Below are positions 28,205 through 37,219 of a stretch of 64,000 nucleotides of DNA, piece after piece (within the stretch, counting starts at the first letter, position 1; each line of letters opens with the position of its first letter). Source of the DNA: Gluconobacter potus (GTDB lineage Bacteria; Pseudomonadota; Alphaproteobacteria; Acetobacterales; Acetobacteraceae); contig NZ_JABCQF010000001.1 in assembly GCF_015244705.1 (NCBI RefSeq), positions 372,001-436,000 of the forward strand, written 5' to 3'. The notes beneath the pieces were generated by a model that saw only the letters and a list, made by a program, of their open reading frames with translations, made no database searches and was not told the origin of the DNA. A program made the position numbers and the translations under genes.

Positions 28205-29239
28205 TTGGCCGTTCTGCCGAGAGGAAGCGCTATTTCCGCCCGTCCTGCCCTGATCCGGTCTCTCGCATTGGCCTGTGTCATGCTGAGCGTTCTGTGCGCG
28301 CTCTGCCTGGGGCGGTATCCGCTGTCGCCACTGCGCGTGGCGAGGGTGTTCGGGTCTCTGCTGCATCTGTCTCCCGCGAGTGATCCCGTGGCGCAGGTTG
28401 TCGTCATGCAGGCGCGGCTGCCGCGTATTCTGGCGGCGCTGCTGGTCGGAAGTGCGCTGTCCTGCGGGGGCGCGACCTATCAGGCGGTATTCCGCAATCC
28501 GCTGGTCTCGCCCGATCTGCTGGGGGTTCTGAGCGGGGCGGCGTTTGGCGCGGCGCTCAGTATCGTCAGTGGCGGCTCTGCGGTCATGGTGCAGATGGGC
28601 GCGTTTGGCGGCGGTCTGCTGGCGGTCGGGACGGGACTGCTGATCAGCAGGACGCTGCCGGGCGGGGGGATTCTGACGCTGCTGCTGGGTGGGCTGATCG
28701 GAAATGCGATCTTCACGGCGTTGCTGTCTTTAGTGAAATATCTGGCCGATCCGATGGATCAGCTTCCGGCCATCGTGAACTGGCTTCTGGGCAGTCTGGC
28801 GCCGAGCGGATGGCAGGAACTGGCCTGGATGTCGGGGCCGCTGATTGTTCTGACGGTGGCGCTTGTGCTGTGCGCGCCGGTGCTTGATGTGCTGTCGCTC
28901 GGGGATGACGAGGCGCGCAGTCTGGGCGTGTCGGTACGGGTTATGCGGCCGGCGCTGATCGTTCTGGCGACGCTGGCCTGTGCGATGACGATTTCGATGG
29001 CGGGCATCATTGGCTGGATCGGGCTTCTGGTGCCGCATGTCGCGCGGCTTCTGGCCGGAGCGGAGCATCGGAGCATGATGCCGGTGACGGCACTGCTGGG
29101 GGCGGCCGGGCTGGTGCTGGCCGATACCTGCGCGCGCAGTCTGACGACGGGGGAGGTTCCGCTCGGGATCGTCACGCAGCTTTTCGGGGCGCTGGCCTTC
29201 GTGCTGGTGCTGCGGCGTCTGCGGAGTGGGGTGGCATGA
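28205..29239 (+). CDS. FecCD-family iron-siderophore/B12 ABC transporter permease
   Basis: Inner-membrane permease of 344 residues with about nine hydrophobic segments. Family blocks are YPLSPLRVARVFGSLL, ARLPRILAALLVGSALSCGGATYQ, RNPLVSPDLLGVLSGA, and late IGWIGLLVPHVARLL. The start is unusual: no ATG or GTG in frame, only TTG 28205 without a ribosome-binding site (the frame opens after a stop at 28187). ATT 28232 behind AGAGGA or ATG 28279 are alternatives. The next gene begins in its stop codon (ATGA overlap). Confidence 0.9.
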   Translation: MAVLPRGSAISARPALIRSLALACVMLSVLCALCLGRYPLSPLRVARVFGSLLHLSPASDPVAQVVVMQARLPRILAALLVGSALSCGGATYQAVFRNPLVSPDLLGVLSGAAFGAALSIVSGGSAVMVQMGAFGGGLLAVGTGLLISRTLPGGGILTLLLGGLIGNAIFTALLSLVKYLADPMDQLPAIVNWLLGSLAPSGWQELAWMSGPLIVLTVALVLCAPVLDVLSLGDDEARSLGVSVRVMRPALIVLATLACAMTISMAGIIGWIGLLVPHVARLLAGAEHRSMMPVTALLGAAGLVLADTCARSLTTGEVPLGIVTQLFGALAFVLVLRRLRSGVA

Positions 29240-30018
29240 CGCTGCTGTCGTGCCGGAACCTGGGATTTCGTCAGCCGCTGGGGAATGCTCCCGTGCTGGA
29301 GGGCATCGATCTCTCGCTGGAGAAGGGAGAGCTGGTCGGGCTGCTGGGGCTGAACGGGGCGGGCAAGAGTACGCTGCTGCGGTTGCTGATGGGGTTTCTG
29401 ACGCCTTCGGTCGGGGATGTTTTCCTGGAAGGGCGCTCTTTGCGGGAGCGGTCGGCCTCCGCCATTGCGCGGCATCTGGCCTATGTGCCGCAAAGTCATG
29501 TCGCGACCTTTCCCTATACGGTGCGGCGGATGGTCGAGCTGGGGCGTGTGCCTTATTCCGGGCTGACGGGACGGCTGTCTTTGGAAGATCGGCTGGCCGT
29601 TGATGCCGCGCTGGAGCGGATGGGGCTGGCGGGATTTGCGGATCGGCCGGTGACGGAGCTTTCCGGCGGGGAGCGCCAGCGGGTCGTGCTGGCGCGGGCC
29701 ATTGCGCAGGACGCGCAGGGCCTGCTGCTGGATGAGCCGATGACCGGGCTGGATTACGGGTATCAGCTGCGTCTGATGGCGCTGCTGGCGGATCTTGCGC
29801 GGGAAGGCCGGCTTGTTATGCTCACCTCGCACCGGCCGGAAGAACTGTATGTCCGCGCAAGCCGGGTTCTGGTCCTCGATCACGGCCGGATTGACGCGGA
29901 CGGGCCGCCACAGGATGTTGTGACGGCGCAACGGATGTCAGCGCTTTACGGTGTGCCTCTGACCCAGACGGATCATGCCGGAAACCGCTTTTTCCATCAT
30001 GGAAGGGACGAGACATGA
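29236..30018 (+). CDS. Iron-siderophore/B12 ABC transporter ATP-binding protein
   Basis: FecE/FhuC-type ATPase of 260 residues. Walker A is GLNGAGKSTLL, Q-loop YVPQSH, signature LSGGERQRV, Walker B LLLDEP and the switch His in LTSHRPEEL. It energises the permease at 28205. Starts and stops overlap by 4 nt with both neighbours (29236-29239 and 30015-30018), so the three transporter genes form one translationally coupled unit. Confidence 0.94.
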   Translation: MTLLSCRNLGFRQPLGNAPVLEGIDLSLEKGELVGLLGLNGAGKSTLLRLLMGFLTPSVGDVFLEGRSLRERSASAIARHLAYVPQSHVATFPYTVRRMVELGRVPYSGLTGRLSLEDRLAVDAALERMGLAGFADRPVTELSGGERQRVVLARAIAQDAQGLLLDEPMTGLDYGYQLRLMALLADLAREGRLVMLTSHRPEELYVRASRVLVLDHGRIDADGPPQDVVTAQRMSALYGVPLTQTDHAGNRFFHHGRDET

Positions 30019-31019
30019 CACTCTCACAACTCTTGAAGCGGTTTTCGGTCCTGACGCTCCCGGTGGCCCTGCTGGGCGGGGCGCTGGCCATATCCCTGCC
30101 GGCCCCTGCGGCTCATGCCGCTCCGCCCGCGCGGATCGTGGAAGGCTGGTACGCGCATAATGCGACGCTCATCATGCTAGGTGCGCAGGACCGGATCGTG
30201 GGCACCGTGGCGCGTCCGGCGATGCTGCCCTGGATGTTCCGCCTGGTGCCGGAACTGGCAAAGGCCGAGACGCTGGACCCGGGCAATCTGAATGCGGAAG
30301 AACTGCTGGCGCTGCATCCCGATCTGGTGTTTGTCACCAACTCGGGCCATTCCGCCGAAGCCCTGACACGGGCAGGGCTGAATGTGGCGCCCGAAGGGTT
30401 CGACCGGTTCGATGCCATGCTTGACTGCGTGGACGGGACCGCGACCCTCCTTCAGACGCCGATTGCCGCCAAGCGGGCGCAGGCCTATCGCTCGGCGTTC
30501 CTTCAGGTCGTCTCGCAGGCCCCGACCAACCCGCAGGGACCGCGTGTGTTGCATGTGGAGTCCCTCAAGCCGCTGCGGGTGGATGGTGATGACAGCATCA
30601 TCGACCAGTGGATCCGCAGTGCAGGCGGGCAGAACGCGGCGGACGGGATTCATGGCAACAAACAGCCCGTCTCCATCGAGCAGGTTCTGGCCTGGAACCC
30701 GGATATTCTGATCATCGCCGCCAATGCCGGTGATCCGGCAGCCCTGAAAAAGGACCCCGTCTGGTCGAAGATCAAGGCCGTGCAGTCGGGGCGGGTCTAT
30801 CGCAATCCGACGGGTCTTTTCCCCTGGGACCGCTATGGGCCGGAGCTGATGCTCCAGGTGATCTGGGCCCGGCAGATCGTCCAGACCGGGCAGGTGGATG
30901 TCCCGGCGATGATCCGGTCGATCCGGTCTTTCTATCATGATTTCTATGGCATTGCGCTCTCGGCTGATGATGCGCAGCTGATGCTCGATGCGCTGCCGCC
31001 CGCCACCGATACGCACTGA
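30015..31019 (+). CDS. Periplasmic substrate-binding protein of the iron/B12 ABC transporter
   Basis: Protein of 334 residues with an N-terminal signal (LTLPVALLGGALAISLPAPAAHA). The mature part has the type III binding-protein pattern: ARIVEGWYAHNATLIMLGA, LNAEELLALHPDLVFVTN, the long linker helix, and VLAWNPDILIIAA followed by VQSGRVYRNPTG. It captures a chelate in the periplasm for the permease. No lipobox Cys is seen. Iron-siderophore, heme and cobalamin cannot be told apart by eye. Confidence 0.9.
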   Translation: MTLSQLLKRFSVLTLPVALLGGALAISLPAPAAHAAPPARIVEGWYAHNATLIMLGAQDRIVGTVARPAMLPWMFRLVPELAKAETLDPGNLNAEELLALHPDLVFVTNSGHSAEALTRAGLNVAPEGFDRFDAMLDCVDGTATLLQTPIAAKRAQAYRSAFLQVVSQAPTNPQGPRVLHVESLKPLRVDGDDSIIDQWIRSAGGQNAADGIHGNKQPVSIEQVLAWNPDILIIAANAGDPAALKKDPVWSKIKAVQSGRVYRNPTGLFPWDRYGPELMLQVIWARQIVQTGQVDVPAMIRSIRSFYHDFYGIALSADDAQLMLDALPPATDTH

Positions 31020-31047
31020 TCTTCCGATTTTCCAAGGAAAGCTCCGT

Positions 31048-33222
31048 ATGACGCATACCGCCCCGCCTCGCGGCCTGAGTTCTTCCCGCAGGTCTGCCCG
31101 CGCGGCGTGGCTGCTTCTTGCGGGAAGTGTGCTGGTCGGGGGGCTGGGGAGTGTTGCGCGGGCGGAAGAGATCCTCCTGCCCGTGCCGCAGACCGTTTCG
31201 GTCTCCAATGGCGTGGCGTCGATCGGGGGCGGGATTCAGGTCGTGTGGGACACGCGGCCCTCGCCTCTGCTGTTGCGGGCGGTGGCGCGGTTTACGACAC
31301 GTCTGACCGCGATCGCCGGGCCTGCGGGCCGGGGGGCGCCTTATGTGCTGCATATCTCGGCCGGGCAGGACCGGGCCTATCTGAGTGTGGACGAAAAGGA
31401 GCGTTATGCGCTCACGACGTCCGCCACTGGTGCGCGGCTGGAGGCGGATGGGCCGGCGGGGGTGATCCACGGGCTGGCGACGCTGCTTCAGCTTGTCCGG
31501 GTGACGCCGCAGGGGGCTCTGGTCGAGCGGGTGCATGTTGAGGATGCGCCCCGGTTTGCCTGGCGCGGTCTGCTGATGGATGTGTCACGGCACTTCGATA
31601 CGGTCGAAACCATCGAGCGGCAGCTCGATGCGATGGAGCTGGTCAAGCTCAACGTCCTGCACTGGCATCTGAGCGACGGCGCGGGCTTCCGCGTCGAGAG
31701 CCGGATGTTCCCGAAACTTCAGACCGTAGCGTCGCACGGCCAGTATTACACGCAGGCGCAGATCCGCGAGGTTGTGGCCTATGCGGCGGATCGCGGCATC
31801 CGTGTCGTGCCGGAAATCGACGTGCCCGGCCATGCGCTGGCGATCGTTCAGGCCTATCCCGAGCTGGCGGCCCAGCCTCTGCCGGATGTGACCGCCAAGG
31901 GTCTGAACCTCAACAATGCCGCGCTGGACCCGACCAATCCGCAGACATTGCGCTTTGTGCGCGTGCTGTACGGAGAGATGGGCGGACTTTTCCCGGACCG
32001 GTATGTGCATACCGGGGGCGATGAGGTCGTCTCCTCCCAGTGGACGAAGAATCCGGCTATTGCGGCCTATATGAAGGCGCATGGCTTCGAGACGGCTGCT
32101 GCGCTTCAGGCGGCTTTTACGGGAGAGGTCGCGAAGATCGTTTCCGCTCAGGGTCATGTCATGATGGGCTGGGACGAGGTCAGCGAAGCGCCGATCCCGA
32201 AGAATGTCGTTGTCGAGCCCTGGCGGGCCTCGAAATGGACCGGGACGGCGACGCAGGCCGGCCATCCGGTTGTGGTGTCGGCGGGGTATTATCTGGATCT
32301 GCTGCGTCCGTCCGCCATGCATTATGCGATCGATCCGTTCGATACGAAGGCTGAGGGAATTACGGCGGAGCAGCTGGCGGAATATCCGCCCAAACATCCT
32401 GAATTTTCGGTGCCGTTCGCGATGGACGAGCATGCTCTGCCGCTGGATGACGGACAGAAGGCGCTGGTCATGGGGGCGGAAGGCACGCTCTGGGCGGAAA
32501 TGGTGTCCGAGCCGATGCTGGATGGGCGGCTGTGGCCCCGGATGGCGGCGCTGGCCGAGCGGTTCTGGTCTGCGCAGGATGTACGCGACGTTCCCGATCT
32601 GGAACGGCGTCTGCCGCTTGTGATGGCGGAGCTTGAGGCGACCGGACTGCAGGCAACGCAGCATCGGGAGGCCATGCGTGAGGCGATGGCGCCGGGACAT
32701 TCGGAGGCGCTGAAGATCCTGACCGAAGTGACGGTCCCGGTCCGCAACTACGCTCTCAACCATCTTGCTGCGCCCAGCGGGGATGCGATGCTGTCAGCGC
32801 CTGTTGCGGTGACGGACCCGGATGCGTTCGTAGCATTGCGGTTCAATGCGATGGCCGCGCGGTACGTCCGGGGCGAGCACGCGCTTGCTGCCCCGCTGCG
32901 GCAGATGCTGCAGCGCTGGTCGGACAATGACGCGGCGTTTGTGACAAGCGCGAAGGGTGTTCCGGTGCTTGAGGCTGTCGTGCCGGTGTCGCATGCCGTC
33001 GCTCTGCTGTCGCGGGCGGGGCTCGGGGTTCTGGACGGGCGGGATGGCTCGGCCTGGCGGATGGATGCGAACCGGCTGCTTCAGGAACAGCAGGCGGCCT
33101 TTGAAAACTCGGCCAGCATGCTGGCATCCGCCCATAGCCCGCAGCCGCCAGGGGGATTGCTGATTGCAATTCTGCCGGGACTCCGGGCGCTCCTGACGGG
33201 TGTGGCAGAGCGCGCGGAGTAA
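31048..33222 (+). CDS. Secreted glycoside hydrolase family 20 (beta-N-acetylhexosaminidase)
   Basis: Protein of 724 residues. ATG 31048 is preceded by AAGGAAAG; a signal peptide follows (AAWLLLAGSVLVGGLGSVARA). An N-terminal GH20b domain leads into the catalytic barrel: FAWRGLLMDVSRHF, LNVLHWHLSDGAGFRVE and the catalytic Asp-Glu pair D325-E326 in HTGGDEV. Later GAEGTLWAEMV closes the substrate pocket. The enzyme releases terminal GlcNAc or GalNAc from glycans or peptidoglycan fragments. It starts 28 nt after the binding-protein gene and looks co-transcribed with the iron transporter, an unusual pairing. Confidence 0.92.
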   Translation: MTHTAPPRGLSSSRRSARAAWLLLAGSVLVGGLGSVARAEEILLPVPQTVSVSNGVASIGGGIQVVWDTRPSPLLLRAVARFTTRLTAIAGPAGRGAPYVLHISAGQDRAYLSVDEKERYALTTSATGARLEADGPAGVIHGLATLLQLVRVTPQGALVERVHVEDAPRFAWRGLLMDVSRHFDTVETIERQLDAMELVKLNVLHWHLSDGAGFRVESRMFPKLQTVASHGQYYTQAQIREVVAYAADRGIRVVPEIDVPGHALAIVQAYPELAAQPLPDVTAKGLNLNNAALDPTNPQTLRFVRVLYGEMGGLFPDRYVHTGGDEVVSSQWTKNPAIAAYMKAHGFETAAALQAAFTGEVAKIVSAQGHVMMGWDEVSEAPIPKNVVVEPWRASKWTGTATQAGHPVVVSAGYYLDLLRPSAMHYAIDPFDTKAEGITAEQLAEYPPKHPEFSVPFAMDEHALPLDDGQKALVMGAEGTLWAEMVSEPMLDGRLWPRMAALAERFWSAQDVRDVPDLERRLPLVMAELEATGLQATQHREAMREAMAPGHSEALKILTEVTVPVRNYALNHLAAPSGDAMLSAPVAVTDPDAFVALRFNAMAARYVRGEHALAAPLRQMLQRWSDNDAAFVTSAKGVPVLEAVVPVSHAVALLSRAGLGVLDGRDGSAWRMDANRLLQEQQAAFENSASMLASAHSPQPPGGLLIAILPGLRALLTGVAERAE

Positions 33223-33284
33223 GACATCGGCCTGTTGTTGTGCAGGGGGATGGATTTCCGGCGCCGGGCAGGGGAAAAGGGGAT

Positions 33285-33947
33285 ATGACACGTTTTCCGA
33301 TCCTTCTCCTCGACTATGACGGCACTCTGGCGGAGACGCAGCCAGCCATTCTGCGCAGCCTGAAAGAGGCCTTTGATGCGGTGGGTGTGACAGCACCTTC
33401 CGCGGACGTCCTCAAACAGGAACTGACGCGGGGCGGGACGCTCCAGACCCTGTTCCAGGCGATCGCACCCAAAAGCGACGAACGCGATGCCGCCTCATTC
33501 GTGCGGCACTACCGCGCGTTCTATCCGGCGGCCGACGAGGAAGAGACGGTCCTGTTCGACGGCGTGGTGGAGACGCTCACGGCCCTGAAGGAGCAGGGGA
33601 AAACCCTGGCCATTCTCAGCAACAAGCATGCGCCCACGGTCCATGCGAGCATGGCGCGATTTGGTCTGGAACCATTTTTCAGCGGTGTTGTGGCGTCAGA
33701 GCCGAATTTTCCGCACAAGCCCGATCCGCGCGTGATGGAAGAGCGCGTGCTTCCGCTTTTTCCCGATCTGCCGCGCTCGGCTTTCCTGATGGTGGGCGAT
33801 ACCGTGGCTGACCTCCAGTTCGCCCGTAATGCCGGGATCGCCTCATGCTGGGCCAGTTACGGTCATGGTTCAGCTATCCAGTGCGCGGCGCTGCAACCTG
33901 ATATGCAGATCGATATTTTCAGCAACATCTTGGCCCAGGCCGTCTGA
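33285..33947 (+). CDS. HAD-superfamily phosphatase, phosphoglycolate phosphatase-like
   Basis: Protein of 220 residues starting at ATG 33285 behind AGGGGAAAAGGGG. Motif I is LLLDYDGTLAE (nucleophile D10, D12), motif II ILSNK, motif III the Lys in PHKPDPRV, and motif IV VGDTVADLQFA. The helical cap lies between motifs I and II, as in Gph/PgmB-type enzymes. The physiological substrate is unknown. It converges with the AT-rich glycosyltransferase gene. Confidence 0.88.
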   Translation: MTRFPILLLDYDGTLAETQPAILRSLKEAFDAVGVTAPSADVLKQELTRGGTLQTLFQAIAPKSDERDAASFVRHYRAFYPAADEEETVLFDGVVETLTALKEQGKTLAILSNKHAPTVHASMARFGLEPFFSGVVASEPNFPHKPDPRVMEERVLPLFPDLPRSAFLMVGDTVADLQFARNAGIASCWASYGHGSAIQCAALQPDMQIDIFSNILAQAV

Positions 33948-33964
33948 CGGTAGGTTTCTGTCAG

Positions 33965-35365
33965 TTAGTTGCTTTCTGAGTTATCTGTGGACCAGCCCTC
34001 AAATGGTATCTGGTCACGGATTGACTGCATATAACTTGACATGGCTCGTGTTCGATCAGGTGTGCCCCAGAAATGGACAAAGCCAGTATAGAGCATCTTC
34101 GGTCGTTCCGATAGGTGGGAATCATTCATTCTTATAGCGTTATTCCAGTAATATGAAACTTTTTCTGTTAAAAATTTCAGATCTACTGATTGGGTTATTG
34201 TACATATATAGTTTGCAATACTTTGGTCAAAATGGCTTAGACTTTTCCTGTTTTGCATTTTTTCAGAAAATCGGTAGATGCAAGAGTGAATGATCTTCAA
34301 AATAAAATCAAAATCCTCAATGCGAGGAATTGAGATGATACCAGAATTAAAGCCAGGTTTATCGAGATCAAAATCCATGCTTCTCGGATCCATTTTAAAT
34401 AGTTCTGATCCGACAGATGTGCCTTCTTGAATTGTGGAAAATGCTTCCATTTGTGCAGAGATGGAGTTGCTTTTGAATATAGTTTCAAAAGATGTGTTGA
34501 TATCTTTGTCTACGACGATATCCGTGTCCATATAGAGCAGGGGACTAAACTGGTAGAGTGGCTTCCATTCTGTGATCCGGAAACGTGCGGCATAAAAATC
34601 CAGATTGGCCTGCCCGTGCAGATTCCAGATATGACACTTGAAAAATGCGGTGGAAGGGCAGTGCGCTCTTAGGGTGTCTTCCGTCAGGTCTGTGACAATG
34701 AGGATATCGCCGTCATATTTTCCGAATTCGGAAAGCGACTGCAGACTGAGTTCAAGAGTGTTCATATAGAACTCTCCGAACGAGCAGAAGTAGACAAGGG
34801 GCCGGAACAGGCGGTAGCGGTGTGGCATCCACCGGTCATGCCACAGAACAATTTCGCAAGGCTGGCCTTCCCGTGTTCTTACAACGGGGCTTCCGCTATC
34901 GGATGTGAAGCTTTCGGAAATACTGAAGATATTATCGCCGACTTGAATTTGGAAATCTTCGAGGATACGGATGTCAGTCCGTCCGATTTTTCGGCCTGTC
35001 TCGTCGATCCAGTCGTTTGTGATGAAAAGGTGAAGTTTTTCAAGCTCGGTTTGCCTCAGAACCAGGAAGCGTTCCCATGGATTGCTGTGTTCCTGAAAGA
35101 TGCGGACGGTGCCGTCAAGATGAGCGGTTAGATAGCCGTCCCGATCTTTGAGATAGGTGTATTCTGGCTCATGGCGCGGAAGGAAAGGGCCGAAACCCTC
35201 GACGCCCGTCTGAATGCGAAGCCCGGTTGCGTAAAAAGAGCAGCAGTCATCAGGGGTTGCTAAAGATTCCAGCCTGACATGCTTCATGATACCAGGGACA
35301 GGGCCTCTGATGACGACAGTTCCCCATCTTGTGAGAAGGCCACAATACTCCAGCTCGTCAGGCAT
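33965..35365 (-). CDS. GT8-like glycosyltransferase on AT-rich, probably transferred DNA
   Basis: Protein of about 466 residues from ATG 35365, which follows AAGAAGAGA at good spacing; a GTG at 35410 gives 481. The C-terminal half has the shape of a GT-A enzyme: FGEFYMNTLELSLQSL, LIVTDL, PLYQFSPLLYMDTDIVVDKD with the DxD metal site, and GFNSGIISIPRIEDFDF. The N-terminal half (about 190 residues) is not recognised. The gene is visibly richer in A+T than all neighbours and has a different codon habit, suggesting acquisition. Donor and acceptor sugars are unknown. Confidence 0.65.
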   Translation of the reverse strand: MPDELEYCGLLTRWGTVVIRGPVPGIMKHVRLESLATPDDCCSFYATGLRIQTGVEGFGPFLPRHEPEYTYLKDRDGYLTAHLDGTVRIFQEHSNPWERFLVLRQTELEKLHLFITNDWIDETGRKIGRTDIRILEDFQIQVGDNIFSISESFTSDSGSPVVRTREGQPCEIVLWHDRWMPHRYRLFRPLVYFCSFGEFYMNTLELSLQSLSEFGKYDGDILIVTDLTEDTLRAHCPSTAFFKCHIWNLHGQANLDFYAARFRITEWKPLYQFSPLLYMDTDIVVDKDINTSFETIFKSNSISAQMEAFSTIQEGTSVGSELFKMDPRSMDFDLDKPGFNSGIISIPRIEDFDFILKIIHSCIYRFSEKMQNRKSLSHFDQSIANYICTITQSVDLKFLTEKVSYYWNNAIRMNDSHLSERPKMLYTGFVHFWGTPDRTRAMSSYMQSIRDQIPFEGWSTDNSESN

Positions 35366-35526
35366 GCTCTTGTCTCTTCTTGTGCGTTCGGGTGAATGAT
35401 ATTCATCCACATTTTCAGGAATTATCAGACTCCCGGAGTAATGTCGATATACCGCCTCAAAAGCAAAGGAAGTCCGTGTGTCCAGTTTTGGAGGGGCGCA
35501 ATATAGAATTTTCGGTTCTTATGGAT

Positions 35527-36603
35527 TTATTGCGTTGAAGCCTTACTGATGCTGCCGCGCAGCACCAGTTCTGTGTCGAGGATGACGTTTTCGCTGCCTG
35601 TGGCGGCGCTCAGCAGGCGGACGGCTTCCGTGCCCTTGCGTTCGTGGGGCTGGCGGATCGTGCTCAGATCCTCGCGTGCGGCTTCGGGGATGTCGTCGAA
35701 GCCGAAGATCGACACATCCTGCGGGATGTTCAGGCCTAGGCCGCGGATGGTCTGCATGGCGCCGATGGCCACGCGGTCACTCATCGCGAGAATGGCGGTC
35801 GGGCACTGGGCGCGGTTGAGGAGATGGCGGACGCCTTCGGCCCCCATCTCCTCGGAATTGATCGGAATTTCCCAGGTCGGAACGTCTTCGGGAGCGATCC
35901 CGGCTTCCTGCAACGCGCGTACATAGCCTTCAAGGCGCATGGCGATGGTGCTGTGGGCGATATTGGCCCGGCGTTTGGCAGTCAGCGGGCCGAAATAGCC
36001 GTCATGGGCCGTCTTGAGTGACAGGATGCCGAAATGCCGGTGCCCGAGATCGAGAAGCGTCTTGGCCGCGCGGTAGGCGGAGCCGCGATCGTCGATTCCG
36101 ACATAGGGTACGCCGTTGAGGCGGGGCTGATCCACCACCACAAGGGGGACATTGCGCTGCTGGGCCATCATGACGCAGCGGCTGTCGGGGGCGACGGAAT
36201 AGAGGATGTAACCGTCCACGGCGGCGTTGCCGAGCGAGACGGGGGCCGTGCGGTTTCGCAGGTTGCTGCCCGCGGAAATCAGGGCGAGATCGGTTTCCAG
36301 CTCGTCGCAGGAGCGGGCGACGCCGTTGAGGACGCTGAGGATCGCGGGATCGGTGAAGGCATAGGGCAGGTCCTCGCTGAAGAGGAAGCCCAGTGCGCCG
36401 GCGCGACCGGTGGCGAGCTGCTTGGCGGCCGGATCGGGGCCGGTATAGCCGAGCTCCTGAGCGGCAGCGAGGATCCTCTCGCGCAAAGCGGCCGAGAGCT
36501 GGCCTGGACGGATATAGGCGTTTGAGACTGTTGTATGGGAGACGCCGACCTGCGCTGCCACATCCTTGAGGGTTACTTTGCGGCGGTCATGCTGTCTGGT
36601 CAT
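35527..36603 (-). CDS. LacI-family transcriptional regulator
   Basis: Protein of 358 residues. The N-terminal helix-turn-helix and hinge read VTLKDVAAQVGVSHTTVSNAY and a following LGYTGPDPAAKQLATG. The effector domain resembles periplasmic sugar-binding proteins (GYILYSVAPDS, VPLVVVDQPR, FGFDDIPEAA). Effectors are usually sugars. It may regulate itself: inverted copies of a GTATGGT element lie between its start codon and about 36709. No sugar-uptake genes are adjacent, so its target is unclear. Confidence 0.92.
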   Translation of the reverse strand: MTRQHDRRKVTLKDVAAQVGVSHTTVSNAYIRPGQLSAALRERILAAAQELGYTGPDPAAKQLATGRAGALGFLFSEDLPYAFTDPAILSVLNGVARSCDELETDLALISAGSNLRNRTAPVSLGNAAVDGYILYSVAPDSRCVMMAQQRNVPLVVVDQPRLNGVPYVGIDDRGSAYRAAKTLLDLGHRHFGILSLKTAHDGYFGPLTAKRRANIAHSTIAMRLEGYVRALQEAGIAPEDVPTWEIPINSEEMGAEGVRHLLNRAQCPTAILAMSDRVAIGAMQTIRGLGLNIPQDVSIFGFDDIPEAAREDLSTIRQPHERKGTEAVRLLSAATGSENVILDTELVLRGSISKASTQ

Positions 36604-36709
36604 GGGTATGGTCTGTCCAGTAACGACACCAGACCCGTCATGCCAGATCCTGACGCTCGCAGTATGGTGTCAGTGCTCTTCGAAAAATCACTGGCAACAC
36701 CATACCCAT
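36602..36709. promoter_or_regulatory. Inverted GTATGGT repeats upstream of the LacI regulator
   Basis: ATGGGTATGGT (36602-36612) is the exact reverse complement of ACCATACCCAT (36699-36709). A third copy, GTATGGTGTCAGTG (36662-36675), is inverted with respect to 36689-36705. They bracket the likely promoter and suggest autoregulatory operators. Confidence 0.5.
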
Positions 36710-36834
36710 TCTGCCGGACAGAAACCAGTCACGGGCGCGGGAGGATTTACGAAAATTGAAAATTTCCTATTCGCCTTTGCCCACAGTCTCCCTCGGGTCT
36801 CTCCGCAAGTGGCCCGCACCGGTCAGTCCGGAGG

Positions 36835-37092
36835 TCAGCCCTGTTTCGGCTTTGGCGCGGGTGCTTTCTTGGCCTGTGGCACCGGGGTGAACATCGCACG
36901 GCATTTCGGAGAAAGCTGGTCGATCTTCTTTTTCATGCAGGCGGTGATCTTGGCTTCGTTGGGAATGGCCAGGGTACAAAGGCGGATGGCGTCGCCCTGG
37001 CAGGCCTGCTTCTGTTCTTCGCGGGTGGCAGCGCCTGCGGCCTGCGTCAGTGCAAATGTCAGGCCGGTCAGAGCGATGAAATAACGGATCAT
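36835..37092 (-). CDS. Small exported Cys-rich protein
   Basis: Protein of 85 residues with a signal peptide (IRYFIALTGLTFALTQAAGA). The mature domain carries four Cys in the pattern CQGDAIRLC...CMKK...LSPKCR, resembling the cysteine-rich-repeat proteins seen in other Alphaproteobacteria, and ends in a Lys/Pro/Ala tail. No catalytic residues are obvious. AAGGAGA precedes ATG 37092 and abuts a 16-bp palindrome. Function unknown. Confidence 0.7.
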   Translation of the reverse strand: MIRYFIALTGLTFALTQAAGAATREEQKQACQGDAIRLCTLAIPNEAKITACMKKKIDQLSPKCRAMFTPVPQAKKAPAPKPKQG

Positions 37093-37102
37093 ATTCTTTC
37101 TC

Positions 37103-37118
37103 CTTACCTACAGGTAAG
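37103..37118 (-). promoter_or_regulatory. Palindrome next to the ribosome-binding site of the Cys-rich gene
   Basis: CTTACCT-AC-AGGTAAG is a perfect 7-bp hairpin; on the minus strand the 3' arm runs straight into GGAGAAAG, so folding could hinder ribosome access. A second inverted repeat, GGGACT/AGTCCC (37124-37129, 37142-37147), lies further upstream. Confidence 0.45.
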
Positions 37119-37219
37119 CGTATGGGACTTTTTACGGTTTCAGTCCCGAATAACTTTATCGCAACTATAGTTCCCTTAATGTCTTCAATAAGGACCAGAC
37201 AATTCCTGATTAAGGACTG

